From Salticus scenicus (taxonomy: Eukaryota; Arthropoda; Arachnida; Araneae; Salticidae): DNA of 64,000 nt. The stretch is taken from NCBI GenBank assembly GCA_963930645.1, contig OZ005660.1, forward strand, positions 248,828,731 to 248,892,730, written 5' to 3'. The notes beneath the pieces were generated by a model. That model was not told the origin of the DNA. It saw only the letters and a list, made by a program, of their open reading frames with translations, and ran no database searches. How positions within the stretch are numbered: the stretch's first letter is position 1; each line of letters begins with the position of its first letter. Below are positions 32,606 to 43,803 of this stretch, in pieces. Position numbers and translations under genes: made by a program.

Positions 32606-32885
32606 AAAGATATTTATAGTTCATATAATTGCTTATCAAAATATCTTTTACTTGTTAAAAACCTCAGTTTTCTGCTAGAAAGGCCTCCATAAATGACACT
32701 CCACTGAGGGCTACAACTCTCATTTGTTAATCAGTCTTTTTCCAAAGCACCAATATATCCGCTTTTTCATCTACTGTCTAGAGCTCCTTATGCATGAACA
32801 ACACCTGACCTTCCCAGAAGCGAAACTCGTATTATTCTATAGGGAAATTTGTTTCAACAATTTCCCAATTTTTAATGTGTATTTT

Positions 32886-33530
32886 ACTTTCAATAGAAGA
32901 AAGTATTGGATTCGTAAAAATTTTCGACCTTGGGTTTTTGATGGATTTACACGTTTTGAGAGCTGTAGAACACGATTTGACCATTTTTACTTTCTTCTAT
33001 ATTCAATAGAAGAAAGTATTGGATTCCTTAAAATTTTTTACCTCGGGTTTTTGATGGATTTACACGTTTTAAGAGCAGTAGAACACGATTTGACCATTTT
33101 TAGAAAATGTCTGTCTGTCTGTGTGTGTGTGAGAGAGACAAAATTTTGTGGCAATTGTATCTCAGGCACTACTGCACAGAATTTCATACAAGTTGGTATG
33201 TAGTTGCACTTTGACATAAATTAGTGCCTGTCAACCTTTTGGTAAAAATTGTCTTACAGGTTGCGTTGCCATCCCGCTTTTTCTAAATTTTTAACATGGT
33301 GATATAGGACAAAATTTTGTATAAATGTGCATAAAGAGAATTAATTTTTAATAATCATTATTAAATTTAAGATAATTATTTGTAATAGAGATAGTCAACT
33401 GGAGGAAAAAATTGTGTATGTAGGAGCCTCGCCTCCCCCCTGGGTGCAAGTCCCCCCTCGAGGGGAGTAAATTTTCATAATGGGTATCTTTTAAAAGAGC
33501 TTGCCAGTACCTTTAAAATGAGTGGTTGAA
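32886..33530 (+). repeat. Hairpin-headed repeat family, tandem heads
   Basis: Two head-plus-body units of about 103 bp follow each other (GAAAGTATTGGATTC, then GGGTTTTTGATGGATTTACA, then ACACGATTTGACCATTTTTA). The second head is a full hairpin, TACTTTCTTCTATA...ATAGAAGAAAGTA (32988-33018). A GT/GA microsatellite follows (33113-33136) and the block GGGTATCTTTTAAAAGAGCT lies near its end. The long plus-strand frame across it (32724-33203) follows the repeat and is not considered a gene. Confidence 0.65.
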
Positions 33531-33679
33531 CCTTCCATTATAACTTAATCAAAATAACTTAATCAATTATAACTTGATCAAAAGATTTTAGAAAATCTTA
33601 ATTTTCATTTACTTTTATACATTTTAATTTATAGCTTATATTCAAAATAGACTAAACATACATACAGTATATATGTGTA

Positions 33680-33830
33680 TTTCTGATAGATTGGAGTGGA
33701 AGGGGAAAACCTGTGGGAAAATAACAGACCCGTTAAATGAACCTGGGCCTTCTGCTTAACGTGCAGATGCTCTAACCATTGAGCTACCCTGGCTGATAAC
33801 CAGCTCAGCATTTTTCACATAATATACGTT
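33680..33830 (-). mobile_element. tRNA-derived SINE, second family
   Basis: On the minus strand GGGTAGCTCAATGGTTAGAG (A box) is followed by GGCCCAGGTTCATTTAA (degenerate B box) and a body running towards CTCCAATCTATCAG. It folds partly like a tRNA, with an anticodon-loop-like ACGTTAA, but the B box and acceptor are degenerate, so it is not a tRNA gene. Confidence 0.7.
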
Positions 33831-33910
33831 GGCAAGGTCACCGAGTCTGCAAACATGCAGCTATTTCAAGTGACAAATTGATCATGGCACAACTCCAATA
33901 GGCCACAAAA

Positions 33911-34200
33911 TTTTAATTTAGTTATTTTATACATCAACCTTGAAAATTCATTTCTAATAGATTGGAGTAAAAGGCTGATTATTTACACTATCTGAGTGAA
34001 AAATACCAGAGCCGGAAACTGAACCCAGGCCTTCTGCTTTTTTGGTGATATACATTAGTTTATTTAAGCAGAAGGCTAGGTTCTATTACCGGCTCTGGTG
34101 TTTTTCACATAATTCGTATTAAAAATCAGCCTTTTATTCTGATCTACTAGAAATTAATTTTCAAGGTTGATGTATAAAATTTCTAAATAAAAATGTATGT
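33911..34200. repeat. Inverted pair of SINE copies (arms about 125 bp)
   Basis: TTTTATACATCAACCTTG near 33927 reads outward to inward through AGATTGGAGTAAAAGGCTGA, CCAGAGCCGG and CCCAGGCCTTCTGC. The right half repeats all of these inverted, ending at CAAGGTTGATGTATAAAA (about 34162-34179). The loop is about 30 nt near 34040-34062. The unit is the SINE family of 33680 and 40450. Confidence 0.75.
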
Positions 34201-34410
34201 ATCTATGAAATAGCTTCAAAACATTTTAAGGCATAGTTAATAAAATTTTGTTTTATTCAGAATCACTCTTATGCTATTGTGCATAAATAGCAAATAATGA
34301 GGAATTAAGAAGATATCAAAAGGTATTGATACAGCAAAATCTAACTTCAGTTTTTTTCATGATTACAATGCTAATGTATATTCTAGAAGCAAAAAGTGGC
34401 TCATTAAAAA

Positions 34411-34838
34411 ACCACTTCACTCACCGTCGCCATATAAGCCGAAGCTAATATTATTCTATGGTAAATTTTCTTTATTTATTACTAATTAGCTAATACATAT
34501 TTTTAAATTCTGTTTTCACATTCAGAAAATTCCAAACTGTTAAATTGATGCTCCTTTTTTGAAAACATATTTTTTTCATTTTTACTATTTTATTTCGAAG
34601 CTGTAAAATACAAATTTTTAATATGTGAAATTTTTCATTTTGCAATTTCAAAATAAAAAATAAAAAATGAAAAAAATTCGTTTTTAAAAAAGGAGTGTCA
34701 ATTTAACAGTTGGGAATTTTCTGAATGTAAAAACAGAATTTAAAAATATATATTAGTTAATTAGTTATAAGTAAAGAAAATTTCCCATAGAATAACATTG
34801 CCTCGGGCTTCCGACGAGGGTAAGTGAAGAGGGCTGTT
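34411..34838. repeat. Fold-back element (arms about 170 bp)
   Basis: The left arm contains TTATTCTATGG(T)AAATTTTC and TTTAAATTCTGTTTTCACATTCAGAAAATTCC; the right arm contains the inverses in reverse order. The arms pair over about 170 bases around an AT-rich centre (34580-34655). No coding capacity. Confidence 0.75.
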
Positions 34839-34869
34839 AAGGTTGCACATCAAATTCCCTGTTTCTTCC

Positions 34870-35178
34870 TTCCTATGTTATCCTATGGGATTTTGTTGCT
34901 TAGTTGTATAACAATCTGTCATTGAAATATGAAGTTTTTTGAAAGTTATTCTTTGAACTGTTTTTTTTTTTTAGGTTAATGAGCTAAAAAAATTTAAATC
35001 AATTGATTAAAAAAATGCTCATTGATTATGTTCAAAGAGTAATATTTGTCAGTTATAGAATATTACTCAATTCAATAATTATTGAATATGAAACAGAATA
35101 CGAAAAGCTTCATTTTTGAATGAGAGATCATCAAACTAAGCAACAAAAGTTCCATTGAATAATATGTAGAAGAATAGT
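34870..35178. repeat. Second fold-back, directly adjacent
   Basis: TTTTGTTGCTTAGT (about 34892) pairs with ACTAAGCAACAAAA (about 35135). Inside it TATTCTTTGAAC and AATGAGC pair with GCTCATTG and GTTCAAAGAGTAAT. Pairing is less regular than in its neighbour. Confidence 0.6.
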
Positions 35179-35190
35179 TGAAACTGACTG

Positions 35191-36620
35191 CAGGGTTGGC
35201 AAGTTTCTTCCAAGGCGGAAAAAACCGGCCGGAAGAAATAGGTTTCTTTCAAGTGGAAGAAACTGTTTTTCTTAAAAATTTATCCTATAAATTGCAGATT
35301 TATAAGATACAATGGATGCATTGATCTTATAAACAACTTTAAGTAACTTTAAATATACCTATATAAATTTAATAACATATTTAGTTAATAATTGTGAGTT
35401 TTTTTTATCAAAATGAGCTAATGAGCCTCGATATCTGATGATCACGTTCCAAAATACTCAAAATCCAGTAAAAAAATAAATTTCAATTAAAACAGTAAAA
35501 AGTTTTATAATTTAGACAATTTTATTTCTTTAACTGGTAATAAATAATAATTTGGATCACTTGCTTATATTTTCTAATAAAACAGCTCTTAACATAATCC
35601 AGTTAATTAACATAATCCAGTTAATCAATTTTTTTTATTATTATTATTCAAAGCAATGACTAGAGGATGAAACAGTGTTTGCACTGTTTATTAGAAAAAA
35701 CAGTGTTTTAATAAACAGTGTTTAAACAGTGTTTTACTAAAATTCATTTTTCATGAATTTCAGTAAAATTCATGAAAAATGTGTCAAATAGCAATTATTA
35801 AAAAACACGTCAAAATAAATAAATAACATCTTTACTTTGAAACCCATAATAATTTATTTAAAAAAAATTATTCTTTCTTTTCTTTTTTTAATTAATTAAC
35901 TTGTGCATGAAAAATTCTATTTCATAATTTACAATTACAGTAAACAAAAAATCCTCCTTTAATTTTAAATAACTATTTCTACCTGTTTCTAAACAAGTTT
36001 TTTTTTTTTTTTTTTTTTTAATGAAAAAAAAAAAAAAGTTAAATCTGTATGTATATGATTTAAAAAAAACTACTAGATGGTGCCACTACATTTAATTTAT
36101 TTTTCTTAAAAAAAAAAAAAAGAAAGAAAGAAAGAAAGAAAAAAAAAAACTTTTAATAGCTTCGAAACATGTAGAAATAATTATTTAAAATTAAAGGAGC
36201 GTTTTTTTGTTTATTGTAGTTGTAAATATATTTATGAAATAGTACTTTTACGCAGAAATTTCATTTTTTTTAAAACTTAACTTATATTTTCCATAAAATT
36301 TTTCTCCAGGTGATTTTATCTTATTTTTAAAATTATAGAAATGTAAAGCTTAATTTATATTTTGTCTATTTTTCCCCCAAAACGTTTTATATGAAAATAT
36401 ATAGGAAGTAATTTTTACCTGCACTTTTGATGAAAATTTAAATTGTGAATATTGGAGCAGTATACTTAGCCTCAAAAGGGGAAAGAAAATATATAAAATT
36501 CCATTTTTAATATTTACCTGATATATTTTTTTTTAATTGTTTAATTTGTAATTCTCTAAAAAGAAACTTGCAAAATGTAAATTACGTAATTCTAACTTAA
36601 ATTTGAAAATTTTCACTTAC

Positions 36621-36651
<31 letters not shown>

Positions 36652-38356
36652 TTTGAGTATCCCAGTCAATAAATTTTTCTAGTGCGAAGCTTCTCCATTT
36701 TGTTTCCAAGTGGCAGGCTACTTGAAAATTTGTGAGTATGATAACGTTTAAAATACTGAATTAATTCACACTAAATTTGTAGTGTGGATTTATCTCAGAA
36801 ATGTATTTGATATGTTCATTTGCCAACTTAATCCACCCTCTTGTTTCCCTGTGCCAACACACTGAAAATTTCAAATTTACATTAGAAAGGTTTTATGAAC
36901 CGATTTGCTTAAAACTCCATATATAAATAGCCTTCATTTATAAATCCACTAAGTCCATTAATAAACTGTAGCTGCCATTTTGAAAAAAAAATGGTGACAA
37001 CTTCATACGAAAAGATAAATTAGTTTACCCTTTCTAGGAGCCAGAAGGACTTGTTTTAATTTTTTGATCAATAACCACTAAAAAGTAATGATATCAGTAC
37101 AAAAAACCCTTAACGGCTTAAAAGTTTGTGACGCCGCTACTTTGTGGCTATAAGAATTTGAAATATGAGTCTTAAAAATAATGATATTAAATTTTAAGTG
37201 ACGCTTTGCAATTAGTTAAAATATACATAGATTTTCTTATTTGATCATTCACTTTTATCTTTTATTTATATTTATAATGCAAACGTAATATTTTTAACTT
37301 CAAGATCAGACAGATATTTAAAATACACTCACTGATGCTTTTTCATTCGCATTTCAAATTCAAAATAACAGTTTTAAAAGGAATGATATAAAAATTCCAG
37401 TGGCGCCTCGGTGTTATTTTAAAAGATTTGTTTTTAGATTCCATTAAAATTACTTTTGTTTTGCTAATAAAATATATTTACACATTTAAACAGTGCTTTT
37501 AATTTTCAAATATACTGTCAAATAATTATACTTTCACTGAGTTAGCATTATAAAGTAAAATTATTTATTTCAATAAATTGATTTATCTTTTGCGTCACGA
37601 TATGCAAAACTGCAAGTAAAATTTGTGTAAATGTTTTCTTTACGTCACACTACCTCTTTGAGCAAATTTTCACTTAGTTGGACACTATGATACTATGTTT
37701 TGGATAGCGTGATGCAAAAGATAAATCAATTTATTGAAATAAATAATTTTACATTATAATGCTAACTCAGTGAAAGTATAAGTATTTGACAGTATATTTG
37801 AAAATTAAAAGCACTGTTTAAATGTGTAAATATATTTTATTAGCAAAACAAAAGTAATTTTAATGGAATCTAAAAACAAATCTTTTAAAATAACACCGAG
37901 GCGCCACTGGAATTTTTATATCATTCCTTTTAAAACTGTTATTTTGAATTTGAAATGCGAATGAAAAAACATCAGTGAGTGTATTTTAAATATCTGTCTG
38001 ATCTTGAAGTTAAAAATATTATGTTTGCATTATAAATATAAATAAACGATAAAAGTGAATGATCAAATAAGAAAATCTATGTATATTTTAACTAATTGCA
38101 AAGCGTCACTTAAAATTTAATATCATTATTTTTAAGACTCATATTTCAAATTCTTATAGCCACAAAGTAGCGGCGTCACAAACTTTTAAGCCGTTAAGGG
38201 TTTTTTTGTACTGATATTTATACTTTGAGTTTATATAGTTCCTAAATTTTAATTTTGAACATCTGTTTTGTCTTTTGGTTGGTTTCTTCCGGTTTTTTCC
38301 AGTTTCTTCCACTGTCCTGGAAGAAACTAGTTTCTTCCGGAAGAAACCCAACCCTG
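35191..38356. mobile_element. hAT-like composite element, CAGGGTTGG ends (3166 bp)
   Basis: Left end CAGGGTTGGCAAGTTTCTTCC and right end with GGAAGAAACCCAACCCTG. Multiple GTTTCTTCC/GGAAGAAAC boxes lie near both ends. Perfect 8-bp target duplication ACTGACTG (35183-35190 and 38357-38364). No transposase frame remains. It contains the 1.1-kb fold-back 37091-38216, its shared flank, and long A/T runs (for example 36000-36020 and 36622-36645). Confidence 0.88.
37091..38216. repeat. 1.1-kb fold-back (arms about 520 bp)
   Basis: From ATATCAGTAC at 37091 the sequence runs inward and is mirrored almost base for base to GTACTGATAT ending at 38216. Centre at about 37654 with an unpaired loop of roughly 80 nt (37615-37695). 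The arms are two opposed copies of the unit at 18359-19047, and the loop equals the inner end of that unit. A transcript through it would fold into a very long hairpin. Confidence 0.9.
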
Positions 38357-38464
38357 ACTGACTGACATACTGCCATTAAGTCTGATGTTCTGAAATGTTA
38401 GAAAAAAAAAAATCAAAAATCCTTTCTCTGAATATATATTCAGATTCCCCAATATTGATATACT

Positions 38465-38709
38465 TTTTTTGGTGATATACAGTCGGCAGCAAAAGTTTCC
38501 GAGCATTAGCCAATAATTCTGATATCGAAAAAGTACAATTAATACTGTTTTGTTAAGTAAATCCTTGTCGGGTCATGTTCTTTGACTGACTAAGAACGTA
38601 ACTCGATATTGGTTTATTTAACAAGGCAGTATGAATTGTACTTCTTTTGTACAGTGATTATTGCTAGTGCTCGGATAATTTTGCTGCCGACTTTTTATCA
38701 CCAAAAAAT
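38465..38709. mobile_element. Tc1/mariner-like MITE, AGTCGGCAGCAAAAG family, copy 1
   Basis: TACAGTCGGCAGCAAAAG at 38478 faces the inverse CTTTTGCTGCCGAC-type end (ATTTTGCTGCCGACT, about 38678-38692). The inverted match extends outward through TTTTTTGGTGATA on both sides (38465-38477 and the inverse at 38694-38707). Interior boxes AAATCCTTGTCG and CTAGTGCTCGG are shared with copy 2 at 59698. Confidence 0.8.
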
Positions 38710-38719
38710 ATATATAAAT

Positions 38720-39100
38720 ACTGGGAAACAATATTCATGAATCTAAGAAATTGATATTGAAAAGTATCAAAAAATGTTATTCAGAAATATTTGAAAAAAA
38801 TATTTTAGAATATCATGAAGTAATATTCAAAGACCTCAAAAATAGATATAGCTGAATATCTAAAAATATTATTCAGAAATATTAGAAAAAAATATTTCTA
38901 AATATCCAGAAGCAATATTGGAAAATCTCAAAAATTAATATAGCCAAATATTTAAAAATGTTATTCAGAAATATTAGAAAAAGATATTTGGAAATATCTT
39001 GAAACAATATTCAAAAATCTATAAAATAGATATTGCTAAATATTTAAAAATATTATTCAGGAATAACAAAATATAATATCAAGCAATATCTGAAAATGTT
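38720..39100 (+). repeat. Tandem array, about 91-bp period, four copies
   Basis: The phrase TTATTCAGAAATATT recurs near 38781, 38872, 38963 and 39055. Each unit also has AGAAAAA.ATATTT, ATATC..GAAGCAATATTC and TAGATAT.GC.AAATAT. Weaker related sequence runs on to about 39190. Confidence 0.8.
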
Positions 39101-40445
39101 ATTTAATAATGTCAAAATACAATATTTACAGATGTCTGTAAATATTGGCCAACATTAATAAATGTCAAAAAATAATGTTCCTGGATATCTTTTGGGGGGG
39201 GGGGGTTCATATCAAGGTCACTACTTCAATGGTCACCCCTTCCCCATATGGTTGACCCCTCTTGTCCTTGAGTATGAACTAGAGATGGGCATTATTTCAT
39301 GTAATATAATAAATAATACTGCTATTGCATAAGAAGCCATTCACATCGAAATATATTATTGAAAAGTTCATATTAACACTTTAATTTTATCTCTCTGCAT
39401 GCAAAAAATGAGAGAGAGTGATATCTTTGGCAATCTGCCAATAAAACACAGACAGAAATCAGATGATTCGTTGGAACGAAGCAGTGAAATATTTTCACCA
39501 GCTTTCATGTAACGAGTTAAATAAATAAGAATCAATTATTTCGTTGGTTCCATATCAGTCAAAAAATTTTTTGAAATAAGTAATTGCTTTGATTATTTTA
39601 CATCTTTCTAATATTTTGTTGTAAGTATTATTCTAAACCGATTGTTATGTTTTTTTTATCGCCACTTTTTCAAATTAATTCGCCACGTGGCGAGTGGCGA
39701 CCGTGAGTCTTGACCTCTATTAGCAGGCATTATCAGTTGTTTATTATATTTTAGTGTAATATATCTGTTTTAATTTAACATAAGTGTTTTATTATATTTT
39801 AATTAACCAATTTGATTTGTTGTTTATTTTCATTAACATAAAATTACAGTTTGTATGTTATTATACTATCACAAAAAATTAGTTTTCAATAAATCTCTAA
39901 AATCTGGTCCCGCCAAATCCAGATTTTCGAGATTCAACTGTAATTATAATACAATTTAACATGTAAAATGACTAATTTTTTTGTAATAACTTCTGATCCC
40001 ATAGAGATCCCATTCTTTAAGTTTCAGGTTATATAGCTTTCAGTATAACCAAAAACATATTTTTAAAATTTTTCAAAAAACACTATCTTAAAATTTTTTT
40101 TAATTTAATAATTTTTAAAAATTTTGCGTAACATAATGATGTTGCATATCAAATTAAACCTTGGAAAATACTCTTTATAATGATGGGTCATAAACTTCTC
40201 TATCCCTTATAGAACTTGAGAAATTTAAGATTGAAAATGCTTACACAAGCTAAAAAATGCTGATTTTTCGAAATTTAAAAAATTAATTTTAAAAAAATTG
40301 AAAGAGAAAAAATTTCTAAAAATATATTCTCATTTATATCATCAAGGAGAATGATTCCTTTAAGTTTCATAGATATCTTAGGTGGTCAGGTTAAAAATTG
40401 AAATTTTTTGGTTGATTTCGCATGGAATCGCATCACCCTATGTGA
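39101..40445. other. Intergenic AT-rich stretch
   Basis: Contains a G run (39194-39206), a GATGGGCATTA phrase (39285-39295) of the kind found at transposon ends, and the 12-bp palindrome CGCCACGTGGCG at about 39680-39692. No gene is supported. Confidence 0.45.
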
Positions 40446-40449
40446 GAAA

Positions 40450-40535
40450 TGCCTAGCTGGTAATCAGCCCGGGTTCGATTACCGGCTCTGGTATTTTTCA
40501 CTTAATTGGTATAAAAAATCAGCCTTCCACTCCAA
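40450..40535 (+). repeat. SINE fragment, second family
   Basis: GCCCGGGTTCGATTACCGG (B box) and GTATTTTTCACTTAATTGG then CAGCCTTCCACTCC match the copies at 33.7-34.2 kb. The tRNA body upstream of the B box is deleted. Confidence 0.65.
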
Positions 40536-41124
40536 AATTTTCTGAAATGAACTTTAGTTACATATTTGTGCAAATAAAAGTAAGACACTTTTAAAAGTGC
40601 AAGAAAAGATTAATACACTAAAATGTTTTTAAAAGTATATTTTAATAATCAAATTTGTTGTTTTGCAAATTATGGCCCAAAACCACCTATAATTTTTACT
40701 CTTATATAATTGGAAGATTAATGAAGTCTATCATGCTTAAAATGAAAAATATTTATTTTAATGTTCTCATTTCATATGTAAATTTCATGTATCTTAAATT
40801 AAGCCTGAGTGTATAGGAACTTTTATATTATCTAAGAATTATCTTAGACTGATTTGCATCTGAGAATATATATAGATGCAGAGAGAAGAGAAGATATAAT
40901 AAAGAATGAAGTTATCAGTTATTATAGCTTTGAGAATCCAGTAAATAGGAAGTATCAAATATAACAATGAACCTAATTGTGTATATATACACTACTAAAG
41001 TTCTGAAACATTTCATGAAAACAAGCTGTTTGCCATTTAACTTAATTTTGTGTTCAAAAGGCCTTTTTTTAATTTCAAGATGTGCAAAATTCTTCATTTG
41101 TACATCAATTATTCTTTCTTGCAA
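40536..41124. other. Intergenic AT-rich stretch
   Basis: No gene or ordered repeat is recognised; two overlapping short frames on opposite strands look like chance. Confidence 0.45.
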
Positions 41125-41203
41125 CTACTCGGTACTCGGGCGAGTAGAAAATGGCCGAGTATTCGGTACTTGGCCAAAGTGCTACTCGGTGCAGCACTAA
41201 TCA
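41125..41203. repeat. Solo DNA-transposon terminus with TACTCGG boxes
   Basis: Repeated TACTCGG/CCGAGTA boxes (CTACTCGGTACTCGGGCGAG, then GGCCGAGTATTCGG) end at GTGCAGCACTAA. Such box-rich ends are typical of hAT-like elements. The partner end was not found. Confidence 0.45.
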
Positions 41204-41761
41204 CAAATATTGTTACCATTTCATTAAGAAATATTGATTCTTTCGATATATTATATAAATTCTGTCTTTCTTTTAATCACTCCTAACATTCTTTTGGCCA
41301 TATTTAGAATAAAATTAGGAAAACATTAGGATTTTGTTTTTATTAAGTGGAGTATGCTTAGATTTTGTATATTTAAATTTCATAAAATTATCCCTCCTCC
41401 CTCCAACCAAAAGATAATTGATTAAAACAGAGTGTTTTAAACTGGTTAAGAGTAATGAGAAATATTAAAGCAAGGGTATTTTAAACTTTATACTATGAAA
41501 AAATCTCAGTTGAACACCATCCGTCATATTTTGACAGGTATTAACTAGTATTATTTAAAAAATCACAAGAATTATAGCATGTTTTTTTTTTTTTTCTTTG
41601 CAACCTTGTTAAAAAAAAAATTCTAAAGTAACATTAACAAAAAAAAAAAAAAAAAAAAATATCCAGAAGAAGAAAAATTGGGTCTATATTTAAATGTTTA
41701 TGTTGTAAATTTTACAATCATATGTTTATAAATAAAGGTATTATTTACACATTCCTAGATG

Positions 41762-41794
<33 letters not shown>

Positions 41795-42268
41795 ACAGAT
41801 GATAAAAGTACTCATTATTTAAAATAATAATTTCATAACTTTAGAAAAGCAAAAAGATTAAATTACTTTATGGACAACATATGCAACAAACATGCTTAAA
41901 TTATACAGTATCTAGTTTAAATGGATACAAGATAAATGATTAAAAAAATACCTGTATTAAATTCTTTAAAATTTAAATTGGTAATCTGAACTTTACTTGT
42001 ATGAAGTGAAAAATCAAACTGCTAGCAAGCATACATTTCAAGACACAAAAAGCACCATTATTATTTAGTGCCTTGAAAAATGCAGCCAGCTGGCCAAAAG
42101 AATAGTATTTACACACAACTCTGACCTAAAAAAAAAAAAAAGCATATAATCAGTATTGCATAAAAATAAAAAATCAATAAAATAAGAACAAAAATAATAC
42201 ACATATACATTTTTAGAAAATATTACCTTTATTTAAATTAAATAAGAAATGGTTATCGGCACTGTCGC
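41204..42268. other. Intergenic AT-rich stretch
   Basis: Dominated by long A and T runs (41639-41659, 41762-41790). No gene is supported. Confidence 0.5.
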
Positions 42269-42640
42269 ATGCCGACTATATATATCTTTTTAATTCAAAT
42301 CCTACAAATTGGTGTAAGAACACCTAGATATAGTACAGAACATTTGGAGAAAAACCTCAAATCCTTAAATGTAGACAACATTTTTGAATGTAAACAAATA
42401 TATTTTAAAGAAAAATTCGATGACAAAGTTAATGACCAAAAGAAAAAAGAAATCCTAGCAGTGGCGGATCCAGAACTTGACTTTTGGGGGGGGGGGGGCT
42501 AAGATTTTTCAAAGTGTTATGCTAGACCAATAAAAAATTTACAATTGCAATATTCAATTGTGAATGTCAGTACTTTGTGGGGGGGGGGGGGGGCTTCAGC
42601 CCCCTAGCCCCCCCCCCTTAAATCCGGCACTGAATCCTAG
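42269..42640 (+). other. Unidentified open frame interrupted by a MITE
   Basis: The frame reads PRYSTEHLEKNLKSLNVDN and continues through FECKQIYFKEKFDDK to KKKEIL, where the MITE of 42459 begins. Skipping the insert gives ETAI and a stop. A second open stretch, LPYEIELVFDMRLLLK, follows in another frame. The composition is more protein-like than its surroundings, but I recognise no family. It may be a decayed exon or chance. Confidence 0.2.
42459..42632 (+). mobile_element. hAT-like MITE, CAGTGGCGGAT family, copy B (174 bp)
   Basis: Ends CAGTGGCGGATCCAG and TTAAATCCGGCACTG. Perfect 8-bp target duplication AATCCTAG (42451-42458 and 42633-42640). The central palindrome ACAATTG...CAATTGT and two G runs plus one C run are family hallmarks. 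Confidence 0.93.
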
Positions 42641-43703
42641 AAACTGCCATATGAAATAGAGTTAGTATTTGATATGAGGTTGTTATTGAAGACAACTGAA
42701 AATTTCACTAGTGAACAAATGATCACAGGTAATGAAATAACAAATGTACTGAAATTGTAACTATGCACTAGTTCCCAGAAACAAGCGATCCAGATACATA
42801 GGGCTGATTGTGACTCTACTTTAAAATTCCTGAAGTTAAATAAACAGGGATTGATCCAACTTTTTAAAAATGGTACCCCATTTGCGAATTTATAAAATAA
42901 TTTGTGAAAACATCAAGTAAGTTTATGAAAATTATTGATACTTCAGAACAATTAACTATAATATGTAAAGCAGTTTTTTTTTTTTTTTTTTTTTTAAACT
43001 TTTACAGGCCGAATTTAGATCCAGATATATTTATCATTAGTTATTTGCATATTTTACTTTATAATACTTTAGTTAAGGGATATTAATCATTTAAATGGAA
43101 AAAAAATTCATATATAAATATTAATTGCCATTAATAATAATTATTAATATTCTTAAATTATTAAGATTAATATTATAGATTATTAATATAATCTGATTAA
43201 TATTATCAAATTTGATATCCTTTTTAATAATAAGAGCTGTTTAAAATAAACCAACTGATTTTCAGAGTCATCGGATACTTTCAAATTTTTATGCATTTTT
43301 TTATTTGTACTCTGTGGGAAGAAATATGAAAATGATCATTTTGGGGATTTTTTGTACAGTTACCAACTAATGATAGGAATGTTGCTACTGTTTTAAAAAA
43401 TCAAGTCATCTTTTAAGTATGTTCGCTAATTTTTTCAAGTCAATATTAGTGCAATTTAATTTTTTAAATAAGTTTTAATTTGATGTTCCCAATTGGGAAC
43501 ATTGGCCTGTAAAAGGTTAATTTTAAAATACATTTAAAAAATAAAATGAAACAGTTGTAAAAATAAATATATGTATGGGCAAGTGTAAGATAAGTAGGTG
43601 TTTACTTAGACATTTATCATTGTCTCCAGTAAATATTCAAATTGAGGGTATTTTTCTGTGTTCGATGCAGTGAAGCTTATAAAATATTTTAGTGTGCAGT
43701 TAT
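42641..43703. other. Intergenic AT-rich stretch
   Basis: T run at 42975-42995 and a block of TTAATATTAT-like repeats at about 43117-43205. No gene is supported. Confidence 0.45.
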
Positions 43704-43803
43704 ATTGCTGAGAATTGACTTTGTGAAGGTACCTCTTTGCTGAAAGTTGAATTTGTGAAGGTACCTCATTGCTAAAAATTGACTTTGTGAAAGTGCCTCA
43801 ATG
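43704..43803 (+). repeat. Three tandem copies of a 32-bp unit
   Basis: Units begin near 43704, 43736 and 43768 and contain TTGACTTTGTGAAGGTACCTC with few changes. Confidence 0.75.

Noticed and set aside
32724..33203. 159-codon plus-strand open frame
   Set aside because: It runs through two copies of a non-coding dispersed repeat and a GT microsatellite. The duplicated peptide reflects the DNA repeat.
33690..33800. Possible tRNA gene
   Set aside because: A-box and anticodon-like loop are present, but the B box is degenerate, the acceptor stem is not formed and the segment belongs to a multi-copy SINE.
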